Positions 46,840-57,002 of a DNA stretch of 64,000 nt are shown here, piece by piece. The stretch comes from Cryptomeria japonica (Eukaryota; Streptophyta; Pinopsida; Cupressales; Cupressaceae). Both the position numbers and the translations under genes were made by a program. The notes beneath the pieces were generated by a model that had not been told where the DNA came from, searched no databases, and was given only the letters and a program-made list of their open reading frames with translations. The stretch spans positions 532,742,291 to 532,806,290 of the forward strand of contig NC_081409.1 in the NCBI RefSeq assembly GCF_030272615.1, given 5' to 3'. Each line of letters begins with the position of its first letter. Within the stretch, counting starts at the first letter, position 1.

Positions 46840-46911
46840 GGAAATTTTGATGCTAGAAGTGATGAAGGAATTTTCTTGGGATATTCTACAAAGAGAAAAG
46901 CCTACTGGTGT
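46840..46911 (+). pseudogene. Relic of a Copia integrase C-terminal region
   Basis: About 70 bp translate to NFDARSDEGIFLGYSTKRKA, the conserved segment after the Copia integrase core (compare [16 protein letters not shown] in element H). No other part of a Copia element adjoins it. Confidence 0.7.
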
Positions 46912-46991
46912 TGTAATGCCCCACCAAGAAACCCTAAAGAAAACAACTAGAAACAGTCAAAAAGAGCACAAATTATTATTTTTTAATTAAT

Positions 46992-47011
46992 AAGAACACA
47001 TTAATATAAAA
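46992..47011. repeat. Left target-site duplication of the LINE
   Basis: AAGAACACATTAATATAAAA matches 51858-51877 at 19 of 20 positions. Confidence 0.85.
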
Positions 47012-47116
47012 CACCTAAAAAAAGAGGTTGGAAGCCAAAGATTCTTAAAACCCAATTGTAGATAAGTTTTCACCCCACACAAGACCGAGAAGAACATGTT
47101 GTTCTTCTCGGATGCA

Positions 47117-50100
47117 ATGAGGATCTTATCTTGGAATGTCAGAGGTTTGAATGCCTCTGACAAGAGGGGGCGGATCAAGCAGCAGCTAGATTCCTCCCAA
47201 GTTGACATCATTTTACTACAAGAAACAAAGCTTTCAGATGAAGCCTATCAAAAGATTTTTAAAAAATGTACTTTATGGGATTTCATACATATTCCTGTAG
47301 TAGGGGCTTCCAGTGGTATTCTAACCTTGTGGAATACCAAGACAATCAAAACAAAAACTTTGAGTCAAGGGACAAATTGGCATCTTATTCTTATTGAAAA
47401 TTTTGATTTATCCTTTGTTCTCTTCAATATATATGGCCCAACAACTCCTCAAGAGAAACATGCTCTTTGGAATACTATAACTTGTCAGATCCAATAGCAA
47501 GGAGTTCAAAAAATCATCTTAGGAGGTGATTTCAATGTCTTCTTGTCTCGAGATGAGAAACAGGGAGGCAATCCTACAACACCTAAAGTGATTGAAGACT
47601 TTAGATCTTTTGTGTCTGATAATGCCCTTTCTGACATTTCACCTTCTAATGGTCAATTTGCATGGACAAATTAGAGAACTTCCCTTCAAATTGCAAGTAG
47701 ATTGGACAGGTTTTTCACTTCATATGAATGGATCCTTTAGAAATATACTTTTAGCTCTAAAATTCTATCGTTCTCCGGGTTTGACCATTTTCCTATTGAA
47801 TTATGTCTAGATAAACATGAAGTTTCTCATCATAGATCTTCTTTTAAGTTTGAAAGAATGTGGTTTCAACACCCACATTTTCATGCTCTACTTCATCAAT
47901 GGTGGGTGAGTGCCCCCTTCTGTAGGGGGAACAAAATGTTTCAACTTTATATGAAAATGCAGTTTGTAAAAGTAAATATCAAAGTCTGGAATAGGAAAGT
48001 ATTCAAAAATATCTTTGCAGAAAAAACAAAGGTAGAGAAGGAATTAAAGGACGTCAATGAACTTATCTTTTCTACTGGGATTAATCCAGAAATTTTCTTA
48101 AAGCAGAAGCATTTACAAAGCTACTAGGAAGAATTGTGCTCTAGAGAGGAGGAATACTAGAGACAAAAATCAAGGGAATTATGGCTAAAAGAAGGAGATA
48201 AAAATACTAAATTCTTCCAGGCTTCTACAAAGATTAAGTAAGCTACATCTACTATCTTTTCTATAAATGCCTCTTCTTCGGGGGAAAAATTAACTAATGA
48301 ACAAGAAATTAGGGAAGAGGGTGAACTCTTCTATAAAAATCTTCTTGCTCCCTCCCCTCCTTTTGTTTCTGAGGAGTCCAGTGTCGACATATTGTTAGAC
48401 TCCATTCCTTGTCTGATTTCACAACGTGATAATGATTATTTGATGCAACCTTTCTCTCTTGCTAAATTACAAGAGGTGGTATTTTCGATGGCTCCGGACA
48501 AGTCTCTAGGACCTGATGGTTTCACCATACTATTCTTTCAAAAGTGTTGGGACGTTTTAGGCTTTGATCTTTTAATGGCTTTGGAGGAGTCAAGACAAAA
48601 AGCTTTTATTCTCAAGAACTTCAATTTAACCCATCTTGCACTTATCCCCAAATCCAATAACCCTCAATCTTTTGCAAATTTTAGGCCTATCTCCTTATGT
48701 AATTTAGTGTACAAGATTTTCACAAAAGCTATCTATCTCCAGTTAAAAACCTTGATACCTAAAGTAATATCTCTTCAACAAGGAGGTTTTGTTCCTGGCA
48801 GGGAAACATCAGAAGGTGCACTTGTGGCCCATGAAGTTTTGCACTCAATTAACTCTTCATAGTCCCCTGCTTTTATAGCTAAATTAGACATGTTGAAAGC
48901 ATATGATAAAGTATGTTGGTCCTTTCTTTTGAGAGTGCTTAAAAAGTTTGGCTTTTTGGATAAGTGGTGCAAATGGATTAAAAATTGCTTCTCTGGGGCA
49001 CATTTTTCAGTTATTGTTAATGGTAATCCTTCTGGTTTTTTTTGAGACACCCAAGGGGTTTGACAAGGTGACCCGCTATCACCTTTTCTATTCATTATCA
49101 TGGCAGAAGCTTTTAGTAGACTGGTGAATAAATAGTTAAGTCTAGGTTTTTGGAAGGGGGTATGTATCCCTAATACCTCAATTTCTATCACCCACACCTT
49201 ATTTGTAGATGATGCACTTTTATTCGGCTGTTCCAATATACAAGAAGCAAGGAATATTAAGAAAATATTGTACATATATATTTTTGGATCTAGACAGAAA
49301 ATTAGTGTGCAAAAATCTAAACTATTCATATTCAATACTTTTGAAATGGTGTCTAACAGTATTATGCAGACATTGGGCTTTCCAGTGGATTCTCTTCCAT
49401 CATCATACTTGGGTATCCCTTTCTTTATGGGAGAAGGGAAACCTTCTTTTTGGAATTCTATGATTGACAGATTAAAAAGGAAAATTTATGTCTGGAAAGC
49501 TAGATGGTTATCTCTATCAGGCAGAATCCTTCCCGTCAAAACTATTTTGGCTACAATTCCAAACTACTACATTTCAGTCCTTCAAGCTCCGAAATCTATT
49601 GTCTCTCATATCGAGAAAATTATTCAGAATTTTATTTGGAAAGGTAATCTTTCAGAAGAGGAAAAGATCCCACTTGTGTCTCTCAACAAAATGACTCCAA
49701 GCAAATCTACGGGCGGGGTGGGTCTGCACGATCTTTCAAAAAGGAATAAGGCCTTTGGGGGAAAGCTAGTTTGGAATATGTATGAAAAACCACATGCTTT
49801 GTGGTGTCAAATTATGCAAGAAAAGTATTTAGATACTCCTACCCCTTCACATATATTTACTATCCTTGATCCTCCATCAGGATCTACAGTTTGGAACTTC
49901 ATGATGGACTCTAGGAATGTGATTACTAGATACTTATCGTGGCAAGTACATAATGACAAAGAAGTCAACTTTTGGCATGATTCATGGAGTGGTCTCCCCC
50001 CTCTTAATCTAGAGGAGTCCCTAGTAGATGTGATCCCCATATTTACTTCTCATTGGGGTTCACACCTTTATGATTACATAGATGATCTTGAGAAGCCTTC

Positions 50101-51394
50101 AAATCGTGTCATTTGGAAAAAGCCAGTTCTACTCCCAATCTCCCTGGGTCAAAAGGTAAAATTTTATTTGATTCTTAAGAACCACATTATCTTTATCTCT
50201 AATGGTTTGAACAAATTGATATGGTGCCTTGCGAAGAATGGAAAGTACTCTATCAAGGAAGGGTATAAGGCAATTCATCAAATGTCTGTTCAATCCTATT
50301 CACAAAGAGCCTACAATTTCTATTGGAATAATAGTGTTCTTCCCAAGGCAAGGATGTTTTCTTGGCTTCCTCTACACAAGAGAATACTCACCAGTGAGAG
50401 ACTTGTTAAATTGAATATTGCACATCCATTTGGTTGTGTACTTTGTGGTGAATACAGTGAAATGTTAGATCATCTCCTCCTCCAATGTGATTTTGCTCAC
50501 TATTGTTGGATGTTCGTGCTTGATAAGCTTTCCTTTAGCACCCCTATTCCAAATAATATATGGGATTTGTTCTAGTCATGGCCAGTCTTATACTCATCCT
50601 CTCTTTTTGCATGTATTTGGAAAGTGATCCCATCCATAGTAGTATGGTCACTTTGGTGGGAAAGAAATAAGCGTATTTTTAGAAAGCAAACATCTCCTCT
50701 TTCTGAAGTTTTCAATTATATTGAAAAATCAGTATTAGAACTGGTTAATGCTCAAGTTTCAAATCAGTTCAATTCAAATAGGGAATTTACTTCTTGGGAT
50801 GGTCAAGTTATTAACTGCTAGAAGGGCATCTCTATTCCTATATCACCTTGTCTTCCAAGAGTGAGAACTAGTAAAATTGATAGAAATACAGTGAAATGGT
50901 GTCCTTCAGACTCAATGCATTTCAAACTAAATTTTGATGGCTCCTCCAAAGGGAACCCAAGTGATGCAAGGATAGGAGTATGCATAAGGGATTACACAGG
51001 ATGTGTTTTAGCCTTGAAAGTTGCTTTTATTCCGCCGGGTACTAACAACTTTGTAGAGGCATATGCTTTACTTGAAGGTATTCTACTAGTAAAAAAACTA
51101 AACATCTCATATATACACATTGAAGGCGATTCAACAATTATTATCAACACTTGCATAAAGAGAAATATTGATAATTGGCAGATAAGATATTTACTTGAAC
51201 AAGCATGGACACTAATTGATACATTTACAAACTTCACCATTTGACATGTGTATAGAGAAGGGAACCGGGTTGCAGATCATTTGGCAAATATGGGAAGTTC
51301 CAAGGAGGAACTTAATATGATGGGTCCGAATTGTGATTTTGATTCTTATCCAATTCTTAAGTCAAAAATTTTGGAGGATATGGGTACAAGATAA
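47117..51394 (+). pseudogene. LINE ORF2: AP endonuclease, reverse transcriptase, RNase H
   Basis: The protein would nick target DNA and reverse-transcribe LINE RNA at the nick. The endonuclease starts MRILSWNVRGLN (47117), with LQETK, GGDFNV, RLDRF and a final DHFPIE. The RT (about 48480-49460) shows DKSLGPDGF, FRPISLCNLVYK, GGFVPGR, LDMLKAYDKV, QGDPLSPFLF and the active site TLFVDDALLF (about 49196). A plant zf-RVT region follows (LCGEYSEMLDHLLLQCDFAH), then RNase H (FDGSSKGNP, EGDST, VYREGNRVADHLA). An upstream in-frame ATG at 47096 is possible. All 1426 codons lie in one frame with no frameshift but 13 internal stops: TAG at 47495, 47672, 47738, 48125, 48158, 48860, 49133, 50573 and 50819; TGA at 49043, 49061 and 51242; TAA at 48239. 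Confidence 0.92.
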
Positions 51395-51857
51395 TATTAC
51401 ATATAGCTATACAGTGGTCTTTTTCATAATGATATAAATTGGTGTGTGTGATATTATAAGTGTAGGGTCCTATGGTTTTGCTGCATCTATATATCGTGAA
51501 GGGATATCGATTTGAGAAGTGTGTTGGATGGTAAGTTGGATAAATTCATAAGTGAGACAGATTATGGACTGGTATGTAAATGTGCACAACCCTCGTGATA
51601 TTTTGGTTTAGACTACATCTTGTTCAATAAATTATAGAAAACATTCGATACTAGGGGATGTTTTATGACACTCGGTATTCTGGACACTATAAGATATTGT
51701 ATTTTTTGGCATATTTACATCTCACAACCTTTCTATGTATTGTAGAGCAAGGATCGGAGTTTTTCTTACTGGTTCTTTTCTCTGGGAGCTCTTTGAATTA
51801 GCTTTATATAATAAAATATATTAAGTGGCACTGCCACCTTGTGTTTAAAAAAAAAAA
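51395..51857 (+). other. LINE 3' untranslated region and A tail
   Basis: Noncoding and similar to 52840-53250 (shared AGCTCTTTGAAT, AATATATTAAGTGGCACT and CCACCTT near the end). It ends in a run of A residues at 51848-51859, overlapping the target duplication. Confidence 0.8.
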
Positions 51858-51877
51858 AAGAACACATTAACATAAAA
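51858..51877. repeat. Right target-site duplication of the LINE
   Basis: Partner of 46992-47011, differing at one position (C for T). Confidence 0.85.
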
Positions 51878-52067
51878 GATAAACATTGCAATTGAATTGC
51901 AAATGCAAAAGACTTAACACAAACTCCTAATGGGTTTCCCAATGTGAATTAATTAATTAAACTAATCTTTCCTTAAGGTCAATTAATCTATTTAAGATAT
52001 GCATTTAACCATTAGAACTTAATTATACAAATCAATGATTGTTTTATTCTTTGAATGAGATAACAAT

Positions 52068-52785
52068 AACATTACTATATTTCATTAAGGAAACAAATTC
52101 GGGGAAAAAGAATGAGGAGACGGAAACTAGTGAAGCCGAGGAGGAAATCGAGATGGAGGACCGGCTGGAGAAAGACCTGATTAAAGGGGATTTGAAATAT
52201 CTGGAGGATGTTATCAAAATTGTGAAAGAATAGGCTGAGGAGGATAAAGACAATATCAATACCCAGGTTGCTCATACTGAGAAGGCTCTAAAAAGTTTCA
52301 TGAGCCATAGTCTTGAGGTCCTAAAATTTTCATCACATAATATGAATGCCTTGGTGGATCACTTAGAGAGTAAAAATCAGGATAAGAATTTGGTAATCAT
52401 TTAAGATGTATTGACCTCCAGCTCCACCCATCAAATTTCCAAGCGAAGGACTAGGCAGAACACCACTGAGATGGAGACCAAAACAAAAGACATCCAGCTG
52501 AAACAGGAGAGCAATGATCTGAGGGAAGTGGCCAAGGCGATGATGCTATTGGCTCAGAATGTTGAGGAGTCTATAAAAGTGTTCAATTGATATGTACTGT
52601 TGGGTTTTGGATGCCAATATCTTGTTGGCTCCTTGCTATCTTTTTGTCCTAGCTGCTGGTTTTTGTGCTGGTCTTTTGTAGTTGTTTTGTCTTGTTTCTT
52701 TCATGCTCATCTTTCATATTGTAAGAAAGTTTCGAGTCCCTTAAAACCTATTTTTTCTTAATAAAAAACATTACTATATTTCATT
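52068..52785 (+). mobile_element. Retroposed insertion with perfect 19 bp target duplication
   Basis: AACATTACTATATTTCATT occurs at 52068-52086 and again at 52767-52785. The 680 bp between them ends TTCTTAATAAAA, so it looks like a cDNA integrated by LINE machinery. The interior (52087-52600) reads as the 3' part of an acidic, Lys/Glu-rich coiled-coil protein (KKNEETETSEAEEEIEMEDR, LEKDLIKGDLKYLEDVIKIV, KALKSFMSHSLEVLK), with stops. It may be a 5'-truncated LINE of another family or a processed pseudogene. I cannot tell which. Confidence 0.7.
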
Positions 52786-52825
52786 CATGTTAACACATTC
52801 AATTACATTACAACAATGATTAAAT

Positions 52826-53263
52826 TAATGATTAAAAGTTGGTATGTGAGGTATTATAATTGCAGGGTTTCGTCGATGTGCAGTATCTGAATGATGTGAA
52901 TGGATGTTAATTTGGGCAACTATGAAGTGAGGCAGACTATGGACTGCTATGTAAATGTGTAAAACTTTTATGATGTTTGGTTCGGACTTCATCTTGGTCA
53001 ACATAATCTAGGAAGCATTCGATACTTGGAGATAACTTGTGGCATTTGGTATCCTGGACATTATGAGATATATTATACTTTTGTGGCATATTAGGGATTT
53101 AAGTTTCACAACCTTTCTATGTAATATCGATCAAGGATCAAAGTTTTTCTTTTTGATTCTTTTCTCCGAGAGCTCTTTGAATCAGCTTGTGTAAAGAAAT
53201 ATATAAATAAAATATATTAAGTGGCACTACCACCTTTTCTCAAAAAAAAAAATAATGATTAAA
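52826..53263 (+). mobile_element. Severely 5'-truncated LINE copy
   Basis: TAATGATTAAA flanks both sides (52826-52836 and 53253-53263). The roughly 415 bp between them match the 3' untranslated region of the LINE at 47012-51857 and end AAGTGGCACTACCACC, then an A-run. It is a different source copy, judging from many substitutions. Confidence 0.8.
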
Positions 53264-53821
53264 TTAAAGAGAGAATTCCTAACATCTAACTCACAACATA
53301 ATAAATTTATTTTACATTTCAAGGATAACTTAGTATTACAATTGCACTTCTACATCAAGTTACATATAAATTACATAATGATTACATCAAATTACAACTG
53401 CCATGAAGGCATACATATAACAAATGATACAACTGACCACGTAAGGGTCCAAGAGATACAAAAATGATCCAAGGAAACAAGAGGATCCAACTGGAACAAT
53501 GGAATGAAATGAATCCAAGAGAAACATCTAGAGCACCTACAAAGCTAATCCATCGCAAGAAGGCACAAACCAAATACCCAATGGAAAGTGGTACTACCAC
53601 CTAACCATGTGGCCCAAAAAGGAACCACTCCTCTGTGCTAGGAGATAGGACTAAGGTACTCAAGCAAGCCACAACAAAGCATCACATGGTCTAACATGAA
53701 CATCAGGTACTCTCACAAGACAAGCATATAAATATGACTCTCACAAGAGTACTCCAAGTAAAGTCAACACATGACTACACACAAGTGAACATAAGGGAAG
53801 AGTGTCATCACATAGCTAGTA

Positions 53822-53949
53822 TGGGTTATCCTGGTAGGCCTCCATAGGCCCCGACCCCCATCCTGGGTTATTCTAGTAGCCTCTCCCAAACCCCCGACCC
53901 CCATCTTGGGATATTCTAGTAGCCTCTCCCAAACCCCCGACCCCCATCC
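53822..53949. repeat. Three tandem copies of a 43 bp C-rich unit
   Basis: Copies at 53822-53863, 53864-53906 and 53907-53949 start TGGGTTAT or TGGGATAT and end CGACCCCCATC plus one base. The second and third are nearly identical, the first more diverged. Confidence 0.85.
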
Positions 53950-55227
53950 ATGACTCATGCGGACCCAACAAACCTTTCATGAAGACAAGGTAGTTGGTTT
54001 TCCATTCCAGGCCTTTCCACTGCATCCTGAGTCTATACTAGCACTCAACCATGAGTGGGGCATTATTAATATTGATTAGTGTTTTAAATCCCAACCCCAA
54101 TTAATTAATTTAGTTATCACTTACTTAAAACAACTTTCAATGGGTTATCCTACTAACTTCTTTGGGCACGAACCCCACTTGAAAGTCACTCTTCCTTATG
54201 ACACTACACAACCTCCAAAGAACCCCAAGGCAAATCACAAAAGCCAACTAACACAAGGAATCCAAAAAACAAAATTGAAGAACAACTTGATCATACAAAC
54301 CTTCTACCAAGGTTAAACCAAATGTAGGTGTAAAACAAACAACTAGTCTATCCACAAGACAAGACCAAAACCCAAAATAAAGCAATTACAATCACAACCA
54401 AAACTTTACCAATTCCACTTGCATGATAGACTTGCATACAACAACATGCCATCATGACACGAAAATGACTCTTACAAATCAACACCAAAAATCTACCAAA
54501 TAGAGTAAAAAAAGAAATGAATACACTTGCACTCTAAACTCATCCATGTTAAGGAATCATAACGTTTACTCAAAATATAATTAAAAACTATCATTCTCTA
54601 ATTGTAACTCTTTCAAAAAAATTGACTCTTTCATGATAAAAACACCTCAACAAGGAATAATGCATAAAGAAAGGGTCTAAGTAAACATACACCCCAAATA
54701 GTCTTGAGCAATGCTTGATTTACAAACATATATCCTTAAAAAGAATAATTGCAACTCGTTGCCTAAATAAACCATCATTTAAAAACAAATATATAATCAT
54801 TTCATTTTAAGCCGATTTGGCTATAACAAATACCATTTGAATTCGGATTTCAGGTTAATGAAAATAATATTTAAAATACATTTGAAAACTAAACTCAATA
54901 TTTAAATCAAAATAATCCTTCCAAATTAAAATCATTTCGAATAACAAAATTGATGGTTATTCCTAACAAAATTGATGGTTATTTCGACTACATATATACA
55001 TTTATTTATTAAACTCGAAATTTGATATTCTTTTTTAAAACTGAAATTCCTCTAGCACCATATTCCAATTAAAAAAAATTACAAATTAAAATTAGAAATT
55101 TATATATATATAGATAAAAAATCGCATTAAATATGAAAAATCAAAATCATTGAAAACATGTTAATTGCATTTTAACAGCATATCAAACTGCATAGGAAAA
55201 ATGGAAGCTGTGGAAAGGAGTTTCACC

Positions 55228-55428
55228 CCCCCCCATCCACTATGTGGTGGTAAGGAGATCTCCCCCCCACCCCCACGGTTGTGGTGAGGCACCACAACGT
55301 GGTGTCTCTTCCCACCACTGTGGGTTGATAAGAACCACATTGTGGTTCCCTCTCCCCACATCCATGGGGTTTGGGGATGCACAACACCCTGCCCCCTGCC
55401 CCCCCCCCACCCCCCCCCCCCCCACATT
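55228..55428. repeat. C-rich patch with repeated CCAC..GTGG palindromes
   Basis: Palindromes CCACTATGTGG (55237), CCACGGTTGTGG (55273), ACCACAACGTGGTG (55291), CCACTGTGG (55314) and AACCACATTGTGGTT (55333) lie within 115 bp, separated by C runs. Poly-C runs close the patch at 55400-55424. Confidence 0.7.
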
Positions 55429-55720
55429 AATTATATATATAAAATTTTATTTAAAAAAAAAAAAAAAATTCCCAAATGAAAATTCCATAATAGAGTTTTC
55501 TAGCAGCAAAATAAATAAAACTGGGTATGAATTTTTTTTTTGACAACCCAATAAAAGGGTAAAACATAAACAGTCTAAAACAAAGATTTAAATACTAAAG
55601 TATCCTATTCTTTTCTTCCCAAACGAAAAATTGGGGAAATCTCATAACCCAAAAAACCAATTTTGCCCCAATAGAAAGGAACAAAAAATTACACAATCAC
55701 AGACAATTAAAAAAAAATAG

Positions 55721-55792
55721 AGAGAAGCAAATAAATTAAAGCAGCTAACCTACAGAAGAGAAGCAAATAAATTAAAGCAGCTAACCTACAGA
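55721..55792. repeat. 36 bp tandem duplication
   Basis: AGAGAAGCAAATAAATTAAA and the bases after it (through CTACAGA) occur twice, with 36 bp period, essentially identical. Confidence 0.85.
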
Positions 55793-56604
55793 GCTTTCTT
55801 GGAGAAAATTTTGAGAAGAGCCATCCCAATCCTTTCCAAAATACCAGGGTTCACACCAAACCCCCATAACTAGCAAATAGGAGAAATTTTTCTAGCATGA
55901 GAAGAATAATCTTCTTTTCCAAAAAAATTCCCAATTATAAAGCCCTTTTCCTCCAAAATCTCATTGAGAGCATAAATTCACCTTTTTAATAAATAATAGA
56001 AAATCTAATTTCATAATAAAACATTTGCATGACTATATTAAAAAATACTATTATTCTTTTACTCTTTTTCTTTTCAACAAAAAAGTCAATAAAATAATTT
56101 AATAACTAATAACTAAAAATCAGCTTTCTTTCTCTTTTTATTTTTTCTAACAACAATTAATCAAAACATAATTTAATTTTCACTAATAATTCAACATTCA
56201 CACTAACTAGACAATTTAGAATAATTGATTATCTAATTAACCATAAAAATGATCTCTATTTAATTTATCCTTAATTCCATTTTAAACAAAAACACAACAC
56301 ACATTAATTACTCATTAACTACTCAAGAAGAGAATAATTAAATACACAAAATGCTTAACACACAACACTCAACTGAAACCAAAATAGAACTTGACACACA
56401 TACCAAGATTAGAAAAGTGGCCTATTTGGTGAGCCGATAAGGTAGACAAAAGACTGACGACACTCACAACGAGAAAGGCTAGGGTTAACATTAGGGCCTT
56501 ATAACTACCTCCTCCACTTCCATCAAGTTAATTAGGTATGCTCAGACCTATGGAGCCAGGTGGAGGCAATACCTTGTACCTGCAATTTCTTGTTGGCAAT
56601 GTTG

Positions 56605-57002
56605 ATGGTGCATTACACACTTTAGGATGTTTTCTAAAGGTGCACAGGAATTATTATAGGAAACAATACAGGGAATAGGATTTAAAGACAAAATGCTCTG
56701 ACCAAGACTCAGCTGATACATAACAGTAGGAAATCACTTCATACAGAAAGAAATTATGTTTTAGTTCTTTACTTTTTGGCATTGTTGTCAAATGGGGAGA
56801 AGACTAACATTGGGGGAGAAGACTAAAAGAAAATTGAGCAGACTACAAATTGGAAAGAAGACTGAAGAAAAGAGGAGAAGTCTAATGTATGGGGGAGAGC
56901 ATTTCAACATTTCAGAATCACAGCAATATTTTAGAATCATAGCAATTTGAATCTTTTAAGGTCAAATCAATTGGTTTTGCCATCAATGCCAAAGGGGGAG
57001 AT
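56605..57002 (+). repeat. Extra copy of the 3' end of element H, upstream of its LTR
   Basis: Matches 62845-63242 with only about five differences by eye, including the two polypurine modules (56778-56799 and 56992-57001). It ends where the LTR starts at 57003. It is the tail of an interior whose remainder is missing to the left. Confidence 0.85.

Larger units (their letters stand above)
47012..51857 (+). mobile_element. L1-like LINE retrotransposon
   Basis: Flanked by a 20 bp target duplication and ending in an A-run. It contains an endonuclease-reverse transcriptase-RNase H ORF2 and a 3' untranslated region of about 450 bp. There is no ORF1: the copy starts about 105 bp upstream of ORF2, so it is 5'-truncated just before ORF2 or belongs to a lineage lacking ORF1. 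Confidence 0.9.
53264..56604. other. Unassigned noncoding region with local repeats
   Basis: AT-rich outside the two C-rich patches listed separately. No ORF shows a recognisable domain. No LTR boundary could be fixed. 54500-55150 and 55880-56400 are especially AT-rich. Confidence 0.4.

Noticed and set aside
52087-52766. SINE
   Set aside because: No RNA polymerase III A or B box pattern was seen at the 5' end, and the interior has coding character.
55161-55427. Minus-strand Gly/Trp-rich ORFs
   Set aside because: Antisense of the C-rich palindromic patch. Low complexity and no supporting signal.
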